The notes under the pieces: model-generated
The model's input: the letters and a program-made list of their open reading frames with translations, nothing else
Database searches by the model: none
What the model was told of the DNA's origin: nothing
Shown here: positions 34,174 through 42,882 of the stretch, piece by piece
Numbering within the stretch: position 1 is the first letter of the stretch
Layout of the letters: each line of letters opens with the position of its first letter
Origin: Mycobacteriales bacterium
Lineage (GTDB): Bacteria; Actinomycetota; Actinomycetes; DATLTS01
Reading direction: 5' to 3'
DNA length: 64,000 bases
Assembly: GCA_035533475.1 (NCBI GenBank)
Contig: DATLTS010000032.1
Span: 1 to 64,000 of the forward strand
Program-made: the position numbers and the translations under genes

Positions 34174-34725
34174 GTGGGGGTTGGTCACGTCTCGGGCGAT
34201 TTGCGAGGCTCTCTGCTGGGGGCCATCGGCCTTGCGGTAGTGGTCGCTGTCGGTGGCTGCTCTGGGAGCACCTCCCCGCAGACCTTGCCCAGCGTCTCAG
34301 GCAGTCCTGCTCCAAGTGGCTCGTCTTCTCCCGCGGAAACAAGTGCGAGCGCCGTTGCTTTCGTGCGGCTCGTCTACTCGGAGTTGAACACGGCGCTCAA
34401 AACAGGAGACACCTCGCAGCTGGTGAGGGATGTGTCACCCGCATGCACTTGCTACCAAGTGATCAGCTATGTCCAACGCGTCTATCGACAAAATCACCTG
34501 GTCGGCGGCGGCTACACCATCCTGAAGGTTGAAGACACCGCCATATCTGGCCGGAGCGCTTCTGTTCTGATTCAGTACCGACTTTCGGCAGTGCGCGTAC
34601 TCGATTCCACTGGTCGGACACTTCAGGTCCAGCCTGGAAGCGGCCCCACCACAGTGGCGCTCGTTCTCACATGGAACAGCGGGCGCTGGATCGTGTCAGC
34701 GACTCACACGTTCCCGGCCAGTTGA
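34174..34725 (+). CDS. Putative lipoprotein
   Basis: About 183 residues from the GTG at 34174. A hydrophobic segment LLGAIGLAVVVAVGGCSGST ends in a lipobox (AVGGC), followed by a Ser/Pro/Thr-rich linker. A folded domain (AVAFVRLVYSELNTALKTGD, CTCYQVISYVQRVYRQ) follows, reminiscent of small actinobacterial lipoproteins such as DUF6318. It lies five bases before the next exported protein, so the two probably form an operon. The start codon is uncertain because no good ribosome site is seen. Confidence 0.65.
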   Translation: MGVGHVSGDLRGSLLGAIGLAVVVAVGGCSGSTSPQTLPSVSGSPAPSGSSSPAETSASAVAFVRLVYSELNTALKTGDTSQLVRDVSPACTCYQVISYVQRVYRQNHLVGGGYTILKVEDTAISGRSASVLIQYRLSAVRVLDSTGRTLQVQPGSGPTTVALVLTWNSGRWIVSATHTFPAS

Positions 34726-34730
34726 GAGTC

Positions 34731-35651
34731 ATGAAGCGATCTGTCGTGCTCGCGGCGCTCAGCTTAATCAATGCCGTGATTCTCCCCCAATCAGCAACCC
34801 CGTCGCCAAAGCCTCCCGCAGACTGCAGCGGATTCGGTTCCTGCTGGTCGCCTCCGGCCAGTGGGACAACTGATACGACGGCCCAGTCTGGGGTCGGTTC
34901 TTATCAGGTGTTCCTCTACCGCGCGGATGGGTCGGCAGTGCTCGTCGCGGTTCCTGCCGAGAATGCTGTGGAGCAGCACCACTACAACTGGATGTGGATT
35001 CCCACGTGTGCTCTGTCCGCGCCCACCAACCTGCAATTGTCATGCGCCCACACCGGCAACGGTTGCCCCGACCCAAGGGACCATCTCTACTGGGTCTACT
35101 ACACCGACACGAGCCTTGTCCCGCCCGACGGCTGGCACCGGGTCCCCACCACCTACTGCCTGGGGCCGACTTCGACCGTCCCGGTGGCGGTACTCCAGGC
35201 CGACGTGCAGCGCCAGTTCCGCAACCTGCCGCTGCCCCGGGGAACCATCTCCGTCGAGCCCCCGAGAGCCGGCGTCGTGAATCTTCCGGTCCTCGCCTTC
35301 ACGAATACCCCCTCAACGCGCATTTTCCACGTCACGGCACTGGGAGCGGCAGTCACGCTGACGGCGACGCCCCAGCGGTGGGTTTGGCGCTGGGGTGCCG
35401 GTGCGCCCGTTACGACGAACGGACCGGGCGCGCCGTACCCCACCTGCCAGCAGGCCACGTCGAGCTGTGCCGCGTTCACATATACCGAGCCCGGCAGCTA
35501 CGGCCCGATCTCGGTCACCGTGAGCTGGACCGCGACCTACACGGTCGCGGGTGTGGCCCAGATCTTCAGCATCACCACACCGGTCGATGTCGGCGTCGTC
35601 GGCCCGGTGGTACGGGTGGACGATGCCCCGTCCCAGCTAGTGACGCACTGA
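34731..35651 (+). CDS. Secreted hypothetical protein
   Basis: A 306-residue exported protein. The N-terminus (KRSVVLAALSLINAVILPQS) is a signal peptide. Three to four cysteine pairs, tryptophan-rich strands (HHYNWMWIPTC, HLYWVYYTDTS) and a C-terminal beta domain (FTYTEPGSYGPISVTVSWTA) suggest a PKD/Ig-like beta-sandwich. I know similar unannotated actinobacterial proteins but no function. Cotranscribed with the lipoprotein; convergent with hflX. Confidence 0.65.
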   Translation: MKRSVVLAALSLINAVILPQSATPSPKPPADCSGFGSCWSPPASGTTDTTAQSGVGSYQVFLYRADGSAVLVAVPAENAVEQHHYNWMWIPTCALSAPTNLQLSCAHTGNGCPDPRDHLYWVYYTDTSLVPPDGWHRVPTTYCLGPTSTVPVAVLQADVQRQFRNLPLPRGTISVEPPRAGVVNLPVLAFTNTPSTRIFHVTALGAAVTLTATPQRWVWRWGAGAPVTTNGPGAPYPTCQQATSSCAAFTYTEPGSYGPISVTVSWTATYTVAGVAQIFSITTPVDVGVVGPVVRVDDAPSQLVTH

Positions 35652-35659
35652 CGGGCGAC

Positions 35660-37033
35660 TCAGGCCGGGAACTCGGCAAGCGCCGCAGCCAACCCCGGGC
35701 CCACCCGGGCGGCCAGCCAGGTGCCATCCGGTTCGAAACGCGTCTCCTGTACCTCACCCTCGGAGTGGACCCGCGAGACCAGATCGCCACGCGAATAAGG
35801 CACCAGGGCTTCCACGTCGATCTCCGGACGGGGAAGACGTCCGCTCAGCGCGGCCAATAGCTCGGGCACGCCTTCGCCCGAACGCGCCGACACGAACACC
35901 GCGTCCGGGGCGATCCGGCGCAGCCGAGCGGCGACCAGCGGGTCGGTGATGTCTAGTTTGTTGACCACCACCAACTCCGGCACGTCCGTAGCGCCGATCT
36001 CGCTGAGCACCTCGTGGACAGCGGTGATCTGGCCCTCCGGATCGACGTCGGAGCCGTCCACGACATGCACGATGAGGTCCGCCTGGGCAACCTCCTCGAG
36101 CGTGGAACGGAAAGCCTCGACCAGCTGATGTGGCAGGTGCCGGACGAAGCCGACCGTGTCGGTCAGCGTGAACGTCCGGCCGTCATTGGTCTCCACCTTG
36201 CGCACCGTGGGATCGAGGGTCGCGAAAAGTGCGTTCTCGACCAGCACACCCGCGCCGGTGAGCCGGTTGAGCAGCGAGGACTTGCCGGCGTTGGTGTAAC
36301 CGGCTATCGCCACGGAGGGGACTTCGTGGCGTCGACGCTCCTGGCGCTTGACGTCGCGGGTGGTCTGGATACCAGCGAGCTCCTTTCGCAGGCGAGCGAC
36401 ACGTGTGCGGATCCGACGCCGGTCGGTTTCGATTTTCGTCTCCCCGGGCCCCCGGGTGCCGATCCCACCACCGGTGCGGCTCAGCGCTTCGCCCCAACCG
36501 CGCAGGCGCGGCAGCAGGTAGGACAGCTGTGCCAACTCCACCTGGGCTTTGCCTTCGCGGCTGGTCGCATGTTGGGCGAAGATGTCGAGGATCAGGGCGG
36601 TCCGGTCGATCACTTTGACCTTGACGACGGCCTCGAGTTGGCGCAGCTGACCGGGGGTGAGCTCCCCATCGCACACGACCGTATCAGCGCCCACCGAGAC
36701 GACCACGTCGCGCAACTCCTTGGCCTTGCCAGACCCGACGTAGGTAGCCGGGTCGGGCTTGGCTCGCCGCTGCACGAGTCCGTCCAAAACCAGCGAACCC
36801 GCGGTCTCGGCCAGCGCCTTGAGCTCCTGCATGGAGTGTTCGGCGTCGAGCAGCGTGCCTGACGTCCAAACCCCGATCAGCACGACCCGCTCGAGTCGCA
36901 GCTGGCGGTACTCGACCTCGCTGACGTCCTGAAGCTCGGTCGTGATACCCGGGATGCGGCGCAACGCCCGTCGCTCGTCGAGGTCGAGGCTGTCGTCGAA
37001 CTCGTGAATCCCCGCACCACCCGGTTGGGTCAT
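35660..37033 (-). CDS. hflX: Ribosome-associated GTPase HflX
   Basis: A 457-residue GTPase that rescues or splits stalled ribosomes. The N-terminal HflX domain (DPATYVGSGKAKEL) and linker with GGGIGTRGPGETKIETDRR precede the G domain: P-loop AGYTNAGKSSLLNRL, switch FATLDPTVRK, DTVGFVRHLP and NKLD. Full length. It is in the conserved miaA-dapF-hflX order, here with a SCO6745-type gene between dapF and hflX overlapping its start by four bases. Confidence 0.96.
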   Translation of the reverse strand: MTQPGGAGIHEFDDSLDLDERRALRRIPGITTELQDVSEVEYRQLRLERVVLIGVWTSGTLLDAEHSMQELKALAETAGSLVLDGLVQRRAKPDPATYVGSGKAKELRDVVVSVGADTVVCDGELTPGQLRQLEAVVKVKVIDRTALILDIFAQHATSREGKAQVELAQLSYLLPRLRGWGEALSRTGGGIGTRGPGETKIETDRRRIRTRVARLRKELAGIQTTRDVKRQERRRHEVPSVAIAGYTNAGKSSLLNRLTGAGVLVENALFATLDPTVRKVETNDGRTFTLTDTVGFVRHLPHQLVEAFRSTLEEVAQADLIVHVVDGSDVDPEGQITAVHEVLSEIGATDVPELVVVNKLDITDPLVAARLRRIAPDAVFVSARSGEGVPELLAALSGRLPRPEIDVEALVPYSRGDLVSRVHSEGEVQETRFEPDGTWLAARVGPGLAAALAEFPA

Positions 37034-37776
37034 CTGCTCCCAGTCACTTCTAGACGTTCTTCACACATAACGACAAGCCGCGCCAACCGCTTCCCGGCAT
37101 CCTCACCGAGCAGCGCATAACCGCGAGCGGCCAACACGTCGGTCGCGCGCTCGGCGGCAGCGCGCCGCTCGGCGAGCGGCGCCGGGTCAGGATAAGGCGG
37201 CTCCCAGCCGAGGAACGCGGCGACTTCGGCACCGTTCGGCCCGCTGACCACCGCCTCGAGCGGGCGCATCCCGGAGGCGAGGACGGCGATCGCGTGCACC
37301 CCACCGCGATGTTCGCGCATGACGTGGAGCAACTGAGCCGCCCGGGCCGGTGGATCCTCGGGCAGCGCCATCGCGCGCCAGCCGGCGAACAGCGGCAAGC
37401 CGGGTGGCTCGACGGCACCGGCGGCGAGCTCGAGCAGCTCACACAGCTCCTCGAGCGAGGGGACACCGGTGAGGTGCGCTCGCCCCCACTCGCGGCAGCA
37501 GGTCGCGTACGCCTCGGCGTTGCGCTGCGCGGGATCGACCGCGCGCGCGCTTTCCCAACCCCGGCGCACTGCGTCCGATGGGAAGAAGGCGAACGCGGCA
37601 TGGACCACGTCGGCGTCGACATCCCCGAGCACGCCACCGCGGCCACCGAAGTAGAACGGCCAACCCTGGTAGCCGAGCTCGCCGCCGTGGGCCAGGGTGG
37701 CTCGGTCGGTCATGAACGCGGCGCCGAGCCGGCCGATCGGACCGGCGACGGCGGCCGCTACCTCCTCGGGGGTCAC
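37030..37776 (-). CDS. SCO6745-family protein of unknown function
   Basis: A 248-residue soluble alpha-helical protein, starting at a GTG that overlaps the dapF stop by four bases. It matches an actinobacterial family resembling Streptomyces SCO6745: MTDRATLAHGGELGYQGWPF, FFGGRGGVLGDVDADVVHAAF, CCREWGRAHL. No catalytic motif is obvious. Linkage to dapF and hflX is tight, with overlaps on both sides. Confidence 0.75.
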   Translation of the reverse strand: MTPEEVAAAVAGPIGRLGAAFMTDRATLAHGGELGYQGWPFYFGGRGGVLGDVDADVVHAAFAFFPSDAVRRGWESARAVDPAQRNAEAYATCCREWGRAHLTGVPSLEELCELLELAAGAVEPPGLPLFAGWRAMALPEDPPARAAQLLHVMREHRGGVHAIAVLASGMRPLEAVVSGPNGAEVAAFLGWEPPYPDPAPLAERRAAAERATDVLAARGYALLGEDAGKRLARLVVMCEERLEVTGSR

Positions 37777-38594
37777 CGGGTACCTCGGACTTCGTCGAGC
37801 CAGTCCGCCCGAACCTCGCCCTCCGCGACGAGCCGGGCGGGGCCGGTGAGGTGGATCCGATTCCCGGCCCGGATTTCGACCTCGAGCCGGCCACCCGGCA
37901 CTTCGACGGCGATCCGATCGGCTGCGGCCTCGGGCCACGCCGTCGCGGCGGCGGCGGCGGCGCAGGCGCCGGTGCCGCAAGAGCGGGTCTCGCCGACCCC
38001 GCGCTCGTGGACCCGCATCAGGAGCTGACCTGGCCCGCGCACCGCGACGAATTCGACGTTCGCGCCGGCCGGGTAATCGGGGCCCTCGACGTCAGGGGCG
38101 TCCCGCAGGCTGCCGGCCTCCCCGGGGTCCTCGACGCGAACGACGAGGTGCGGGTTGCCGAGCGAGACCCCGATCGCCGGCCAGGTGCGGCCGCCGGCGC
38201 TCACCCGTGCGGACGGCAGCGACGTGAAGCTGCCCATGTCCACGGTGACGTCGCCGCTGGGCGGGACGGTGAGGGTTTTGATGCCGTCGAAAGTGTCGAT
38301 GGTCAAGCCCCCGGTCGCGGCGAGCCCGGCGTCGACCAGGTAACGCGCGAAAACCCGGATCCCGTTGCCGCACATCTCGGCGACGCTGCCGTCGGCGTTG
38401 CGGTAGTCCATGTACCAGGCCGGGTCACCACCGGTGGCGACGACGCCGAGGATGCCGTCGGCGCCGAGACCACGGTGTCGATCGCACAAGGCGGCCACGA
38501 CGTGGGGCGCGAGGGTCGCTACCGCACCGGCGTCGGGCAGGATGAGGAAGTCGTTCTCCGTCCCGTGCCCTTTGACGTAGCGCAGCCCGCCCAC
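37773..38594 (-). CDS. dapF: Diaminopimelate epimerase
   Basis: A 273-residue PLP-independent epimerase that makes meso-diaminopimelate for lysine and peptidoglycan. The two catalytic cysteines lie in EMCGNGIRVF and RSCGTGACAAA. N-terminal VKGHGTENDFLIL is typical. Overlaps the downstream gene by four bases. Confidence 0.97.
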   Translation of the reverse strand: MGGLRYVKGHGTENDFLILPDAGAVATLAPHVVAALCDRHRGLGADGILGVVATGGDPAWYMDYRNADGSVAEMCGNGIRVFARYLVDAGLAATGGLTIDTFDGIKTLTVPPSGDVTVDMGSFTSLPSARVSAGGRTWPAIGVSLGNPHLVVRVEDPGEAGSLRDAPDVEGPDYPAGANVEFVAVRGPGQLLMRVHERGVGETRSCGTGACAAAAAATAWPEAAADRIAVEVPGGRLEVEIRAGNRIHLTGPARLVAEGEVRADWLDEVRGTR

Positions 38595-38623
38595 CGGGCC
38601 AGCGTAGATGAACGGCCCTCCGG

Positions 38624-39466
38624 TCAGCCCGATCGCGCCTGCGGGATGAGCCCGGGGGCGTGCCAGCCGGTCTGCTTCGACAGCATGCGGCGCGCTTCGT
38701 CGGCGCGCTGCGGCCCGGCGAACAGGTACCCATGCGCCCGGTCGCAGCCGAGCTCACAAAGTCGGGCGCCCTCGGTCCACGATTCGACGCCCTCGGCCAC
38801 CACGTAGAGATCGCGGGCATGCGCCAGCCGGATCACCGAGGCGACGATGTTGTCCTCGTCCAGATCGGAGCCGACCCCTCGGACGAACGACCGGTCGAGC
38901 TTCACCGCGTCGATCGGCAGTTCCCCCAGGGTGGCGAGCGAGGAATACCAGGTGCCGAAGTCGTCGATAGCGAGAGCCACCCCGGCGTCGCGCAACTCCT
39001 GAAGGACCGTCGCGGCATCCCGGCCCCGGTTCGTGAGCGCCTCTTCGGTGATCTCCAGTCCGAGCGCCCCCGCCGGAAGGCCGGCATCCGAGAGCAGCCG
39101 GGAGACGCGACCGACGAAGTCGGGCTGGGAGAGTTCCGCGGCCGAGATGTTGATCCAGAGCTGGTATGGATCGTTGCGGGCGCTCACCGCGGTCTGCCAG
39201 GCAGCGAGCTCGGCGACGCAGGTTCGGAGCACCCAGTCGTCGAAATCGACGACGAGACCGGTCGCTTCGGCCACCGGCAGGAAGTCAGCCGGCCAGAGCA
39301 GACCGCGCCCGGGATGCTGCCAGCGGAGCAGCGCCTCCATGGCGACGACCGCGCCACTGGTGAGGTCGATCTCGGGTTGGAAGTGCAGAACGAGCGCCTG
39401 ATCGTCCAGGGCCCGCTCCATCACCGGGAGGAGTTCGAGGTCAACCGTCGTCATGGCCAACCCCAT
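38624..39466 (-). CDS. EAL-domain cyclic di-GMP phosphodiesterase
   Basis: A 280-residue stand-alone EAL domain. The substrate/metal residues are present: EAL at 44-46, Asn106 (NISAAEL), Glu138 (LEITEEAL), Asp168-Asp169, Lys189 (VKLDRSF) and Glu225 (AEGVES). The loop-6 sequence reads DDFGTWYSSL instead of DDFGTGYSSL. It has no GGDEF, sensor or membrane part. The gene is inserted between miaA and dapF on the same strand. Activity is likely, but the Trp173 change may alter dimer-linked regulation. A second ATG at 39454 is possible. Confidence 0.9.
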   Translation of the reverse strand: MGLAMTTVDLELLPVMERALDDQALVLHFQPEIDLTSGAVVAMEALLRWQHPGRGLLWPADFLPVAEATGLVVDFDDWVLRTCVAELAAWQTAVSARNDPYQLWINISAAELSQPDFVGRVSRLLSDAGLPAGALGLEITEEALTNRGRDAATVLQELRDAGVALAIDDFGTWYSSLATLGELPIDAVKLDRSFVRGVGSDLDEDNIVASVIRLAHARDLYVVAEGVESWTEGARLCELGCDRAHGYLFAGPQRADEARRMLSKQTGWHAPGLIPQARSG

Positions 39467-39510
39467 TTCGACCCGGCGGCGTTGCCGCGTATGGGGTCAG
39501 CGTGATCCAT

Positions 39511-40458
39511 TCAGGGGATCTGGTCAACCGCTTCCGCCCGGTCGGCTGGTGCGGCCGCCCGGGCAAGCGCCTGTTCGGGCAGATCGGGGCGATCAGCGGG
39601 GAGCCAGTGCACCCGGGGATCGCGGCGGAACCACGACCGCTGTCGCCGGGCGAAGCGCCGGGTGGCGGCGACCGTCCGAGCCCGGGCCTCCGCCTCGCCG
39701 AGCCGGCCGGACAGGTGCTCGAGCACCTGGTGGTAGCCCAGCGCGCGACTCGCCGTGCGCCCCTCCGGCAGCCCGGCGGCCGCCAACCGCCGCACCTCGT
39801 CGACGAACCCGCGGCCCCACATCCGCTCGACCCTCGCCTGGATCCGCTCGTCGAGCGTCGCGTCCTCGAGGGCGAGCCCGATCTGCACGGCGTCGTAGCG
39901 GTACCGGTAGGCCGGCAGGCGCGCCGAGAACGGCTGCCCGGTCATCTCGATGACCTCGAGCGCCCGGACCAGCCGGCGCCCGTTGCTGGGGAGGATCGCG
40001 GCCGCCGCCGCCGGATCCCGCTGCCCGAGCCGGGCGTGCAGGGCCGCTGCCCCTTCCGCGTCGAGCTCGGCCTCCAACCGGGCGCGCAGCACCGGGTCGG
40101 TGCCCGGAAACTCGAGATCGTCGAGGACGGCCCGGACGTAGAGACCCGAACCCCCGACCAGCACCGGCGTCCGGCCGACGGCGAGCAGGCGATCGACGGT
40201 CTCCCGGGCGAGCCGCTGGTAGTCCGACACGTTCGCAGCCCGGGTCACCGGCCAGATGTCGAGCAGGTGATGCGGGATGCCCGCCCGCTCGACGGGGTCG
40301 AGCTTGTCGGTGCCGACGTCCATCCCGACGTAGAGCTGCATGGAATCGGCGTTGACCACCTCGCCGCCGAGCGCGGCGGCGAGGCGCACTCCGAGCGTGG
40401 ACTTTCCGGTCGCGGTCGGCCCGACGACGGCGACAACCCGGCCGCCCGGACCCGTCAG
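39511..40458 (-). CDS. miaA: tRNA dimethylallyltransferase with no ordinary start codon
   Basis: Adds the dimethylallyl group to A37 of tRNAs reading U-initial codons; the product is then thiomethylated by MiaB. The P-loop VVGPTATGKSTLGVRL is followed by VNADSMQLYVGMDVGTDK and the usual body, about 315 residues. No ATG, GTG or TTG precedes the P-loop in this frame. The likely start is CTG at 40458 (then TGPGGRVVAVVG), overlapping the end of the upstream surface-protein gene, with possible termination-reinitiation. A GTG at 40389 would remove the P-loop. Confidence 0.88.
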   Translation of the reverse strand: MTGPGGRVVAVVGPTATGKSTLGVRLAAALGGEVVNADSMQLYVGMDVGTDKLDPVERAGIPHHLLDIWPVTRAANVSDYQRLARETVDRLLAVGRTPVLVGGSGLYVRAVLDDLEFPGTDPVLRARLEAELDAEGAAALHARLGQRDPAAAAAILPSNGRRLVRALEVIEMTGQPFSARLPAYRYRYDAVQIGLALEDATLDERIQARVERMWGRGFVDEVRRLAAAGLPEGRTASRALGYHQVLEHLSGRLGEAEARARTVAATRRFARRQRSWFRRDPRVHWLPADRPDLPEQALARAAAPADRAEAVDQIP

Positions 40459-40460
40459 GT

Positions 40461-42782
40461 TCAGCGGGTCGAGCGCCGCCGGAACCGCCAGCCGGCGAGG
40501 CTCATGCCCACCACGATCGCAGCCAGGATCGGCGCCCCGAGGCCGCCGGTCGCCGGGAGCGACGCGGACCCGCTGCCGACGACCTTGATCGGACCGTGCG
40601 CGCCGACCGAGCCCACCGGCTCCACCGATCCGTGGAAGGTGCTCACCGCCGGGATGACCGTGTCGAATGGCGGGAGCGACTTGACGACGTGGAACGTCCC
40701 CACCGGATTTCCCGACAGCGATCCGACCGTGGTGGCAGTGAAGGCGGTAGCGCTGTAGAGCGTCGTCCCGGGCCCGTGTCCACCCAGATCCGCGAACGGG
40801 ATCTCGATGGTGATCGTCCCGTTCGCCGGGTTGTACGAGCCGGGCACCACGGTCCCGGAGTCGAAGGCTGCGATCTTGGTCTCGGTGCCCTGCTGCGGCT
40901 GGCCGGCGAAGAATCGCGGCGCGCCGCCGAGCACGCTCTCCATGCCCGCGTAGTAGACATTCCCGTTGCCCTGATGACCTGGGTCATAGGTTGTGAACCG
41001 GGTGATCCATTCGCCGGTCGTGCCGCCCAGGCTGGGGCTGACCGAGGTGCTCGCCAGGCTCTTCGCCTTCATCGTCACCACGAGACCCTGCGCGTTCCGG
41101 GCGATCGCCGCGTAGGTGAGATCGAGGTTGTCACTCGCCGGGGTCCGCGAGCCGTCCGCCGAGAAGAACGCATCCCCTCCGGTCTCCGTCACGGAGTTCT
41201 CCGGCACCCCGGGGCCGGCACCGGGGCCGTTGATGGTCCCGGCGATAAGACTCGGGCCGCCGATCTGACGGACCACGACGGCCGGGCCGTTGTTCGCAAC
41301 CGCGCCGGTCGGCCCGGTGAGGTAGTAGTTCGACGTATCGTCGACGTAGCTGAAAATCAGCGCCCCGCGGGCGTCGTGGTTGACCTGGAGGTAGTCGCCG
41401 AGGCTGCGGTCGCCCTGGGTGACCTCACAGGTGGTCCCGGCGGTGCAGATCGGCCCGTACTTGATCGGGTGCTCGCTCACCGTCACGGTCTGGAACGACG
41501 GCCGCGGCGATGCGGCACCGAAGTCGGTCTCGTTGAGGCTGATCCCCGCCTGCACGCTGAACTCGCCGTGGCTGAGCGCGTCGAAGGTGTAACTGCCGCC
41601 TTCGCTCGTCTCGTTCGTGTGGTACCACGCGACCGCGACCCGGCCGGAGGAACCGGCGGTGATCCAGGGGAAGGCGTTGGAGCCGCTCGTGCTGACCTGC
41701 ACAGGCTGGCCCCAGGTGATGCCGTCCTTGGAGGCGGCGACGAACACCTCGTACGGCCCGCTCGGGGAGATCGTGGGCGTCCCGGCGACGTTCTCGTCCT
41801 TCAGCTGCTGCGACGCGAACGACTCATAGAAGTGCCCCGCACTGTCCTCGGCGACCGTCGCGAACAGCGCGGCGCCGCAGTACTCGGTCTTCCCGAGGTG
41901 CGCGGTGTCGGCGGGGAAGTCGGGGCAGAGCGCGGAGTCGAGAATGGTCGTCGTGTACGAGCCGGTGAGCGTGGGGAAGCTGCCGGTGATGGTTCCGCGG
42001 GACGACGAGATCTGGTTGCCGTCCGCTGTCGTGTGCGCGATCAGCACGTGACCGGTCGGGTCGACCTGGATGTTGCCGGAGATGCCCTCGTTGTCGGTCA
42101 CGCAGTCGTAGAACCCGGTACCGGCGCAGTGGCCATCGGTCTGATTGGCATTGATCACGGGCGCGAACGTCAAGCCGTTGGTGCTAGCGGTGAGCACCAG
42201 CTGGTTACTCACCGGTGCATTGGGGTCGAGCCCGCCGACTACGTCGTCGTAGTCCTCGTAGATCCGGAAGTTCGGGTCACCGAGGCTGCCCTGGGTCGCG
42301 TACCACATCCGGTCCACCGGCGTGTTCGGCGCACCGGCGCAGCTCGACGTGAAGCTGATCCCGCCGTTGGAGCTCACGCTGTTCGACAGGTTGCTGAGGT
42401 TCTGAAGGTCGGAGAAGAACAGGTTGCCCTTGGGGTCGAGGTGCACCTCGGTGTCGCCGCCACCCTGCGGGCAGGTGCCGAGCAGATGTCCGGTGCCGGC
42501 GATGTTCGCCGGTACGAAGTGGAAGCTGTTGCCGTGGTCGAGGGAGGTCCACAGATAGCTGAGGGTCCGTGACGAGCCCTCGGGGACCGAGGAGTACAGA
42601 ACGTCCCCGGGGCCGACGTTGATGTCGGGCTCGAAGCCGGGGTACTGCTCGTCGACGACGACCTCGTGGGAGAACTGGTAGCTCGCCGCGGCACCCTGGG
42701 CGGTGGCGGCCCCACCGACTCCGGCCGCCACCGATACGCCGGTCACCAGGACCGCCGTCATCCAAGCTCGCCGACTACCCAT
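40461..42782 (-). CDS. LPxTG-anchored exo-sialidase-like (BNR/beta-propeller) surface protein, copy 1
   Basis: About 773 residues from the ATG at 42782, which follows GGAGG. A signal peptide ends near AQGAAA. The middle region is rich in beta-propeller/BNR-like pieces (TSLDHGNSFHFVP, ASTNGLTFAPVI, ASKDGITWGQPVQVS) and resembles sialidase or exo-alpha-sialidase-like proteins without clear catalytic residues. The C-terminus has SLPATGG, a hydrophobic helix and RRRSTR, a cell-wall sorting signal. It is a tandem paralog of the next gene. Its stop overlaps the start region of miaA. Confidence 0.85.
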   Translation of the reverse strand: MGSRRAWMTAVLVTGVSVAAGVGGAATAQGAAASYQFSHEVVVDEQYPGFEPDINVGPGDVLYSSVPEGSSRTLSYLWTSLDHGNSFHFVPANIAGTGHLLGTCPQGGGDTEVHLDPKGNLFFSDLQNLSNLSNSVSSNGGISFTSSCAGAPNTPVDRMWYATQGSLGDPNFRIYEDYDDVVGGLDPNAPVSNQLVLTASTNGLTFAPVINANQTDGHCAGTGFYDCVTDNEGISGNIQVDPTGHVLIAHTTADGNQISSSRGTITGSFPTLTGSYTTTILDSALCPDFPADTAHLGKTEYCGAALFATVAEDSAGHFYESFASQQLKDENVAGTPTISPSGPYEVFVAASKDGITWGQPVQVSTSGSNAFPWITAGSSGRVAVAWYHTNETSEGGSYTFDALSHGEFSVQAGISLNETDFGAASPRPSFQTVTVSEHPIKYGPICTAGTTCEVTQGDRSLGDYLQVNHDARGALIFSYVDDTSNYYLTGPTGAVANNGPAVVVRQIGGPSLIAGTINGPGAGPGVPENSVTETGGDAFFSADGSRTPASDNLDLTYAAIARNAQGLVVTMKAKSLASTSVSPSLGGTTGEWITRFTTYDPGHQGNGNVYYAGMESVLGGAPRFFAGQPQQGTETKIAAFDSGTVVPGSYNPANGTITIEIPFADLGGHGPGTTLYSATAFTATTVGSLSGNPVGTFHVVKSLPPFDTVIPAVSTFHGSVEPVGSVGAHGPIKVVGSGSASLPATGGLGAPILAAIVVGMSLAGWRFRRRSTR

Positions 42783-42882
42783 GAGGCCTGCCTCCAGCTG
42801 TAGGTCCACTGTTGGACCCCCGCGGTCAACCGTAGCCCGGTTTGCCCTGTTTCGCGCCGGAGGTAGTGCCCGACCCGCCCGC

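Larger units (their letters stand above)
31020..35655. other. Accessory island between lexA and hflX
   Basis: The segment interrupts the conserved core and has a lower GC content than the flanks. It carries a broken transposase, a hicAB pair, excisionase-like small ORFs between att-like repeats, short orphan genes and two exported proteins. I infer insertion or accretion of mobile DNA; no integrase gene or matching outer ends are visible. Confidence 0.6.
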
